Source of the DNA: Paraescarpia echinospica
Lineage: Eukaryota > Annelida > Polychaeta > Sabellida > Siboglinidae
Assembly (NCBI GenBank): GCA_020002185.1
Contig: CM034532.1
Location: 52,285,944 to 52,349,943 of the forward strand
DNA: 64,000 nt
Direction: 5' to 3'
Shown here: piece after piece, positions 56,676-64,000 of the stretch
Position numbering within the stretch: position 1 is the stretch's first letter
How the letters are laid out: each line of letters starts with the position of its first letter
The notes under the pieces: model-generated
Databases searched by the model: none
What the model was told of the DNA's origin: nothing
Seen by the model: the letters and a program-made list of their open reading frames with translations, nothing else
Translations under genes and position numbers: made by a program

Positions 56676-57700
56676 TCATTCATTGCAACAAGACGTAATC
56701 AATCTGAAACGTGACAGGGCCCATCGCTTGGTGCTGCGAGACAAGCAGCTTGGCCAGTTCCATCCGAAATGCCAAGGCACCGCACCCCAGGGTACCAGCT
56801 TGCCCGGGTCGTTCAACCAAACGCTCCACAGTGTAAGCGTTGTGCACACAGAGCTCAACGCCATGGTAGAGAATGCGTCTGTATGCATGGAAGGTCTTCC
56901 TCCCGATGCTATAGTGCTGTAGTATGTTGTCAGCGAGGTCCACCCCCCCATGTAGTGATCGTAGTTGTGCAGGAACATCGATGGGCCCAGCAGTGGAACG
57001 ATGTCAGACGGTGCGGTTCGCAATAGACCGATCAGCAGGAGACTCCCCGCTATGAATTCTGTGCAGGAAGTACACCTCTGCTGTCGAACCAGCTTTGGGC
57101 AAGCAGGTCCCCAAAGCTAAGATAACTGGTCATACTGTGCTTAAACCGTCCACGTGGGAAGTGTATCGCTCTGGGGAAGCCCACTCTACCTTTCCGCACC
57201 GTGCCACACGCATAAATCCCCCTGTCTAAAAGCCACTCAAATAGGCCATGTCTAACAATTTTCGACATATACAGCTGGTGGTGTAGATTCTCGTAGCCTT
57301 CCACCAGCTGATCGACCACACGCACACACAGCGGTACATCCGCGTCCGTGTTAGCATCGTGCCCAGTGTAGATGTGGAATCGTGAAACAAAACTGTTCCC
57401 GGCATAGGCGAGCACCCAGCACTTGATGCCAAACCGTGCCTGCTTCCTCGGAAAGAACTGACGATAGGACAATCGGCCTTTGAATGGGATTAGGCTTTCG
57501 TCAGTCGAAATCTGGCATCCGATTTCATACTTGTCCCCAAGGTTCCTCTTCACCCAATCGATAAATTCGAGCACTTTATACAGTTTGTCATCATTCGGAT
57601 TTCCGACATCCTCATTCACGTGCAGATACCATAAGATTTGTAGAAACCTGTTGCGTGGCGAAGGCAGGTTACATAGTGGTATCATACAGTGGTATCCCTC
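56676..57700 (-). pseudogene. piggyBac-type transposase, inactivated
   Basis: Reads leftwards. SPRNRFLQILWYLHVNED at about 57640 is the conserved start of the DDE region. ISTDESLIPFKGRLSYRQF carries the first catalytic Asp, followed by RFGIKCWVLAYAG. The segment LYMSKIVRHGLFEW has Ser where the second Asp is expected. CGTVRKGRVGFP and SWFDSRGV (third Asp) follow. The C-terminal part (YDHYMGG, LADNILQHYSIGRKTF, AYRRILYHGVELCVHNAY) lies in other frames at 56680-57000. The frameshifts and lost Asp make it dead. Confidence 0.88.
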
Positions 57701-57830
57701 GTGTTGTTCCACATCGGGGGCAGGGAACGTTGATCTTATTTCATGGCGGGCGCATGCTGGTAGAACTCTCTGTACCCTTCGGCCCAGCTTGCCATGGATC
57801 CACCAGGTAAACTGTCTGTATGCAGCCCAC
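57700..57830 (-). CDS. P2X7R-like zinc-domain exon joined in frame to piggyBac sequence
   Basis: After a tctctcag acceptor the minus strand reads WAAYRQFTWWIHGKLGRR, then VLPACARHEIRSTFPAPD. This is the last part of the cysteine-rich cytoplasmic-type domain known from P2X7 receptors and from many repeated invertebrate proteins. The frame continues without a stop into the piggyBac domain. Earlier parts of the same domain are at 58840 and 59.6 kb. It may be a chimeric gene or two fused relics. Confidence 0.6.
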
Positions 57831-57984
57831 CTGAGAGACGTGAAATAAATTAGGCTCAAATAAACATCTTACATTGTAAATAAGTGACATAAAATTTGGT
57901 TCTATAATGACTGTTCCTTTATATAAATTGTTTACCGTTAAACATGTGTTCATCTGGAATAAGCAAAATATTGATAATTTTGTA

Positions 57985-58075
57985 CTACAGAACAAATTAT
58001 GATGGTTCCACAAGCATTGTATCTACAAGTTAATATTATTATATACAAGTGGAACCACTACAATTTGTTCTGTAG
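57985..58075. repeat. 91 bp palindrome (stem-loop)
   Basis: Arms of 27 bases (outer end ctacagaacaaatt, inner end ggttccac) with two mismatches, around a 37-base AT-rich loop. It lies in the intron between the P2X7R-like exons. Could be a MITE or a structured RNA element. Confidence 0.75.
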
Positions 58076-58748
58076 TGAGAGAGTATCACTTTATTTATAT
58101 AGTAGAAATCAATAGTGTGAAATGATAACCCAAGTACCCGTATAAATACAGTAAATAGCTACGTATAGTAGTATATTGTAGCAGGCTAGAGTAAATAATG
58201 ACTAACAGTTAAAGTAAGTCATACTGAAAATGAACACATTTATGGATAAGATTACTTGCTGTTGAGGGGAATTTTATTTTGTAATTATATTAGGGTTATG
58301 GTCATCATATTTCAGTTAGTCTTGGGTGGTTCGTCCTTATATTTAGAAAGGGTGAATGGCGTTAGCAGGGCTAGTTTAGACAAGGATATGATAGAATGAG
58401 TTGTTTTGTTTGTTCTGTTATTGGTTTTATTCCAAAAGATTTTAAGGAGGTTGTCAGTCTAGATTTGTTGGGTTCAGATACATAGCCTCTGCAACCTATT
58501 TCAATGCATGTTAATTCTGATTTTATTCCGTTATTGTTTATATCATGGATTAATGTGGCATAATTGTTAGTTTTGAATACACGATCTTTCTTGATGTTAG
58601 TTTCAAATGGTAGTCAGTTCAATGATGTGAATTTGTTGAGCATGTGGATGGTAGATAACGAGGTCTGTGCGATCAGAGGTGCACATATATATGTACTTGT
58701 TTGTTGGACGGTCTAGTTCCCAGTCATCTAACTGTATATGGTTCATGG

Positions 58749-58850
58749 CAGCTAGTACATTCTGCAGCACCACCTGCTCCAAACAAAGAATTCTAAATCC
58801 CCTGCTGTTTGTAAATGCACAGCAGTCCAGTTTTATACAAATGATAAGCA
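58749..58850 (-). CDS. P2X7R-like zinc-domain exon, middle part
   Basis: Minus strand reads CCAFTNSRGFRILCLEQVV then LQNVLAAMNHIQLDD, followed by a possible donor. It matches the pattern of the middle of the P2X7R-like cysteine-rich domain (CL...VL). Exon ends are approximate; a GTACAT donor near 58700 is possible. Confidence 0.45.
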
Positions 58851-59561
58851 AACATGGATTATTATTCTGAACAAATTTCACAAAGAATGCATTACGATCC
58901 TCTAACCATATTCATCGCAGTATTATACCAGGGTCCATAGAAATATTAAGATATCAAGCAGATTAAGGAAGGCCGTTTTGAAATGTGTCAATATTTGCAC
59001 AAAATGATGGTCATTTTGTTTGTTACCAAAACAAATGGGGGCTCTGGCTGAAAAATGTTCAATATGTATTTTATCCATAAGACCCATTGTAAACTTTGGG
59101 CAGAAAAATTGCAGTATGCATAAAGTTTAAAATAATCCTATCTACCTGCCATGTGTTTAAAAGGTTTAAAAAGTAGTACTGCCACATACTGCTCATACAT
59201 GCATAGCCATTACTGCGAATGTGAAGAGTGTCGACAGGGATAGAACAAAAGGGGAGTTAATTCCTGTTTATTTTCTATCATAGCGCTGCCTCTGCCCAGG
59301 ACAATTTTGGTTCATGTGAATCATGGAACCATTCAACTACATTTCTTTTAAAAAGTGAGGGTACAGCCTTGGATGGTATTCACATAAAACGTGAAAATGG
59401 GCACGTCAAACATTGAGTCCAGTGGCACTGAGAGTGAGATCTAACAAAGCCTAAAGTCAATCAAGTGTAAGACAAGTGACGTGTCCCCAAGCCGGGGTGT
59501 CCCGGTCCGAGCGACTTACATTCAGTTATTTAAAATATAAACCAGACTGATTAATAATTAC

Positions 59562-59665
59562 CTTCACCAATAGGCTGTCGAGTCGCAACCGCCTCCTGGC
59601 AGCAGACATATTCAGTTCTTGTTCCTGAACAAGGAGATCGCTGCGGCATTTTCCACACTGACATC
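59562..59665 (-). CDS. P2X7R-like zinc-domain exon, first part
   Basis: Minus strand has CQCGKC in one frame and TEYVCCQEAVATRQPIGE in another, ending at a GTAATT donor. The two cysteine motifs, about 15 residues apart, are the start of the P2X7R-like domain; one frameshift separates them. The start of the exon is not determined. Confidence 0.4.
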
Positions 59666-59669
59666 AGTC

Positions 59670-61046
59670 AATTTCATCTCGACATGCTATGCACCTCAAC
59701 ATTTCCACTGCCCGTGGGTCTTCCAGTTCGTGCCCTCCGGCACACACCTCTAACCTATCTTCCAACACAGGCCCTTGTTTGTGTGGTTCAAACCAGTAAC
59801 CGGCTGCTTCGGAATCGATTGGTTTTCATTGTCGTCAGAAGAATCGGAAAACCTGTATCAACATGCCATCTTATTTACACACGGTTACAACGCATGCGCG
59901 CATAGTTTAATTGGTAAACTTACCATAGCGCCACCTGATGGAGTTGTGAACAAATCTGATGGAGTTGTGAACAAATAGTACGCAGAAAATTTACAAAGTG
60001 AATGACTGATAGTGTGACGTCATTTTCTTCTAACAATGGCGCGGTTCATAGAAATTCGGTAATCGTGTGTTCAAAAATGTTTTCCTGGTAAACTGCTGAC
60101 GTTAAACATGTGATTGTAGTTGGAAATTGTTAGTTTGTATTAACTCTTAGCTGCTTAACACCAAAACATTGCCTTTTGTTTTCCTTTAAATTTTCTGAAA
60201 TTATGACGCCAGTGGCTCCCCTATACGGTTGGGCGCACATGGTCGGTGATGTACGTACAAACTCATTGCGTTTTGTTTACATTTCAAAGTAAAATATATG
60301 TCATATGAGCAAACTGTGTCTGATGCAACGTTTCTACTAGCTGATATTTCATTCAGCAGAGGGTAGCATCTGTGGACCCATCTGAACATCCCCCTGGACC
60401 ACATCCAAGTCTAACGAGGGACAGTACAGACCAGTTTTCGTCATGTTCCCCCATAACCTGTTCATTATTTATGAGCATGTGTCAGTTATATAGTATAGAT
60501 AGTATATTGTAAGACAGTATATTTTGCCAAGATTTTCCCCCAAAAAGTCATCGAGGCAATGGAATGTATGACAAAGTGTGCAGTTTAAAAGTATTTATAA
60601 AGCATTTTAAGTTTGATAATTATTATGTGTTTGCTAGTGTAAGACCTGTTAAGTTTCTGAAATGACAAAGCTGGAGATTTGTGAGCGAATAAAATCGAGC
60701 TACCAAATATCGATTCCATCACGCGGCGGTTGAACGTAAAATATAAAGACCAACAGTAAATGTAAAAATTACTTTATTTGAACAACATCAGATCATTATA
60801 CAGTATATACACAACATGCAATGCTACAAACAATACAATGTAGCATGGTGATGAAAGAAATTCCCAAAGAAGGTAGAAAGATCTGTTTAAACATTTATCT
60901 AAATTAAATATAATTCACCAGGTTCCATTATATAAAAAGAAACCAACAAGAATCCAAACAGAGAGAACAAGCAGTGAGCACCTGAAAATGCCAAATTAAA
61001 TTTATGAAATACAAATAGGCAATCAAATTATGCAAAAAGTCATACA
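59670..61046. other. interval without a supported gene
   Basis: gatggagttgtgaacaaat is duplicated in tandem (59937-59975). Otherwise AT-rich non-coding sequence. Confidence 0.35.
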
Positions 61047-62150
61047 GTCAATAATACCATAACTTGGCTGCAAAACAGCTCTCACTTTGTAATGTTAAAC
61101 ACAGTTAAAAAATTACTCAATAATACCACAACCTGGCTGCAAAACAGCTCTCACTTTATAATGTTAAACACAGTTAAAAAATTACTCAATAATACCATAA
61201 CCTGGCTGCAAAACAGCTCTCACTTTATAATGTTAAGCATGCTTAAAAAATTACACAATAATACCACAACCTGGCTGCAAAACAGCTCTCACTTTATAAT
61301 GTTAAGCATGGTTAAAAAATTACACAATAATACCACAACCTGGCTGCAAAACAGCTCTCACTTTACAATGTTAAGCATGCTTAAAAAATTACACAATAAT
61401 ACCATAACCTGGCTGCAAAACAGCTCTCACTTTACAATGTTAAGCATGCTTAAAAAATTACACAATAATACCACAACCTGGCTGCAAAACAGCTCTCACT
61501 TTATAATGTTAAGCATGCTTAAAAAATTACACAATAATACCACAACCTGGCTGCAAAACAGCTCTCACTTTACAATGTTAAGCATGCTTAAAAAATTACA
61601 CAATAATACCATAACCTGGCTGCAAAACAGCTCTCACTTTACAATGTTAAGCATGCTTAAAAAATTACACAATAATACCATAACCTGGATGCAAAACAGC
61701 TCTCACTTTATAATGTTAAGCATGCTTAAAAAATTACACAATAATACCACAACCTGGCTGCAAAACAGCTCTCACTTTATAATGTTAAGCATGGTTAAAA
61801 AATTACACAATAATACCACAACCTGGCTGCAAAACAGCTCTCACTTTATAATGTTAAGCATGGTTAAAAAATTACACAATAACACCACAACCTGGCTGCA
61901 AAACAGCTCTCACTTTATAATGTTAAGCATGGTTAAAAAATTACACAATAACACCATAACCTGGCTGCAAAACAGCTCTCACTTTATAATGTTAAGCATG
62001 CTTAAAAAATTACACAATAATACCACAACCTGGCTGCAAAACAGCTCTCACTTTATAATGTTAAGCATGCTTAAAAAATTACACAATAATACCATAACCT
62101 GGCTGCAAAACAGCTCTCACTTTATAATGTTAAGCATGCTTAAAAAAATC
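61047..62150. repeat. 69 bp minisatellite at the 3' end of the hAT transposase
   Basis: About 16 copies of a 69-base unit (aataataccacaacctggct, gcaaaacagctctcacttta, taatgttaagcatgcttaaa, aaattacac). The unit length is a multiple of three, so a 364-codon frame stays open on the plus strand; it is a repeat artefact. The stop codon and last codons of the hAT transposase on the minus strand lie inside the outermost unit. Confidence 0.95.
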
Positions 62151-63344
62151 TTAACCTTATCATGTGAAGGGTGGGCCTTCACATAGTCCCATGTAGTAGA
62201 CTTAGCAGATTTCAGCAGCTGAACTGAAGGCTGGAATTCAAAACATGAATGATCAGTATTCAGCTTGCAGCTGAGCAGTCCACAGATTGTGGACTGGCTA
62301 AGTTCTGACCTACAGTCTGTCTCTATTTTCTTTACCATAGAAAACACCCTCTCGCTGTCTGCATTGCTGTTCGGGAGGCTCAACAGTGGCAGCACAACAC
62401 CACACAAGGTGGCAAACCGATGGCTCCCCATGCAGGTCGTTGATCTTGCCATGTCCCCCCCCAGAAGGAGTCGATCCTTGTCTCGCCTGGACTGAAGGGT
62501 GGTAGCTCGGCTGATGGGCTCAGTTGGTAGTCTAGGAACTCGTCCTCCAGTGTAGGGAGATCACATTCCTCTACCAGTGAGAAACGTTTGGCAAGGTTGA
62601 CCACTGAAAAAATTAATGAAAATTTATTTATTTCAAATTCATCTTAAAAGAGCCTGCAAAAAATACATGTGTAATCAAATCACAAATGTAATCAACTTCC
62701 TTCCTTTCAAACTTACACACCTTGATACCTTGCAAGATGTTCTCTACAATATATGCTTCCACCTATCCTGGTTTTCTGCGATTTCTTATTACTTAATTTC
62801 CTATCTTAATTTTTAACCTAAGTAAGCATGTACCAAATAATTCTGGTAATAATTACCTGAGGACACATTGCATCCTTCTCTGATCCCCTTGCTCGGGTTG
62901 AGGATGGCCATGTCCGTGAGCGTCGTGTCGCGGAATGGGAAGCGCTGCAGCATCTTCTCCACAACTGCTACATAAAAGCCTCGAACACTCCTATAAACAG
63001 AACGTTAACATATTAAATATAGTGCAAAAAAAGTAAAACCTGAAAATTAAAAGGTGAAAAGAAACAACATATTAAGCAATGCATTTTCATCCTAATTATG
63101 TTTTTAAAGACCTGAAGAATTTCTTTTCATCGGCAGATTTCAGGGCAGCATCAGCCAGCAGCGCTCGAGCCTTCATTCCGACGGCGACGTATTCAGCCGT
63201 CAGCTGGTTGTCCAGGCATATGTCAACCTTTGTGAGGCCATTGTTGCAGTCTTTGATGACGGCAACCCTCACAAACTTTCCCAAGAACTTTCTCAGGAGT
63301 CTTGTCATCTCCAGTATTAAGGCACCAATGCGAGCTTCATCCGC
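62117..63344 (-). CDS. hAT transposase, C-terminal part, three exons
   Basis: Exons on the minus strand: 63344-63112, 62990-62857 and 62603-62117, with AG acceptors (tttctgcag, tgtttatag, ttttttcag) and GT donors. The first has LLRKFLGKFVRVAVIKD and VDICLDNQLTAEYVAVG. The second has GFYVAVVEKMLQRFPFRDTT and LTDMAILNP. The third carries the hAT dimerisation domain (LLSLPNSNADSERVFSMVKK then ELSQSTICGLLSCKLN). The N-terminal part (zinc finger BED, catalytic Asp region) is not found upstream; a DIRS-like fragment sits there. Frames are fairly clean, though one short run in the last exon shifts near 62400-62450. Confidence 0.75.
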
Positions 63345-63399
63345 CTGCAGAAATGAACGTAAAAATTAATGTCAAGTCATCATCATTTAATGTACAGCA

Positions 63400-64000
63400 A
63401 GTTGAATCAGCTGTCTCCATATCTCTCCATCAATGAGACGCATCTTCCCAGAATAGGTTCCCTCGGCTAAACCCAGGGGACTCACTCTGTATAGGGGGAA
63501 GGGGGGTGTTTGGAATGGGCCTACCAAAAATCCTTTCTTCACTTCTGTATTGATTAATTGGCTGACTATTTTGGGCTGAGCTTTTGCCGATAGATTATTT
63601 GGGCATTCTAAACTGACCACTGGCGGATTACCTATTCCTGTATAGAATCCGTCCCTTAAACCTGTAATCAAATTTGTCACAAAGGGTCTATTTGGGTGTC
63701 CAAGTAGCTCTCTCCAGTCTGTCAATGTCGATGGGAGTTGATGTCACAGTCTGTCCGCCAAGTGTGTTCGTTGCTACTACATGTGTATGTGTCACAGTGT
63801 GTCCAGTAGTGTCTGTCACCCCTAGTCACTGAGTGGGCCTTGGTGGGTTGTGATTTGGTGTTTTGGCCCGCTGTCCCTCTGACCTGCTTCTAATGTCGGG
63901 TCTAGCTCTGCAGGAAATACTAGCGTGTGGTGCTTTGCAAATCAGACAGGAGTGCAGGAATCTACAATTCGGCCTCGAGCAGCCGCGCTCCGAGTTGAAA
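63400..64000 (-). pseudogene. DIRS-like gag end and reverse transcriptase start, cut by the window edge
   Basis: At 63880-64000 the minus strand reads GCSRPNCRFLHSCLICKAPH then ASISC, a zinc-knuckle cluster like that of the Ngaro gag at 43.7 kb. 63387-63725 encodes HPNRPFVTNLITGLRDGF and VSPLGLAEGTYSGKMRLIDG, the N-terminal part of a DIRS-type reverse transcriptase. The rest of the enzyme is absent on the left, so it is a fragment. Confidence 0.7.

Noticed and set aside
61092..62186. 364-codon ORF with 23-residue repeats
   Set aside because: Product of the 69 bp minisatellite; no non-repetitive coding sequence is attached.

Overview
The window is animal nuclear DNA: AT-rich, with spliced genes, GT-AG introns (one probable AT-AC intron), tRNA-derived SINEs, minisatellites and a dense, decayed transposon load. 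The mix of mobile elements (Ngaro/DIRS-like, L2/CR1-like, R2-like and Gypsy retroelements; Tigger, piggyBac and hAT transposons) and an endogenous parvovirus-like sequence suggests a marine invertebrate, perhaps a mollusc or another lophotrochozoan. Nothing in the sequence fixes the species.

Left third (1-30 kb), host genes. A gene on the minus strand starts at 2632 with a signal-peptide exon, has a second exon at 311-503 and leaves the window on the left. ZNHIT1 (HIT zinc finger, chromatin-remodelling subunit) lies on the plus strand with coding exons at 8844-11034. Its first exon is not identified and its last exon is only tentative. One ZNHIT1 intron has the ends and branch site of a minor-spliceosome AT-AC intron. 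OGFOD1 (prolyl 3-hydroxylase) lies on the plus strand, with eight exons at 20969-29060 covering its N-terminal half; the C-terminal half is not found. OGFOD1 introns carry minisatellites with 52, 36, 34 and 38 bp units, and the 52 bp unit appears to be a copy of an intron-exon junction. Between the genes lie an L2-like LINE split by a 995 bp hAT-like element with an 8 bp target duplication, a CR1-like LINE, four SINE copies and several MITE-like inverted repeats.

Right part (30.5-64 kb), mobile-element and virus graveyard. In order: Gypsy gag-pol remnant, truncated Tigger transposase, parvovirus-like insertion (replication gene, capsid gene with phospholipase A2 domain, TATA box and terminal hairpin), 53 bp minisatellite, a lone Ngaro-type gag, and an Ngaro/DIRS-like element with gag, reverse transcriptase, RNase H, partial tyrosine recombinase and an SGNH-hydrolase ORF. 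That last element is split by a complete 2052 bp Tigger transposon with matching termini and TA target duplication. An R2-like LINE, a YqaJ nuclease gene, a P2X7R-zinc-domain/piggyBac chimera, a 69 bp minisatellite, an intron-containing hAT transposase and another DIRS-like fragment at the right edge follow.

Every recognisable mobile or viral coding sequence from 30.5 to 64 kb is on the minus strand, opposite to OGFOD1. That one-sided arrangement, with an endogenous virus inside it, is what a unidirectional piRNA-producing locus would look like and is the main hypothesis offered here.
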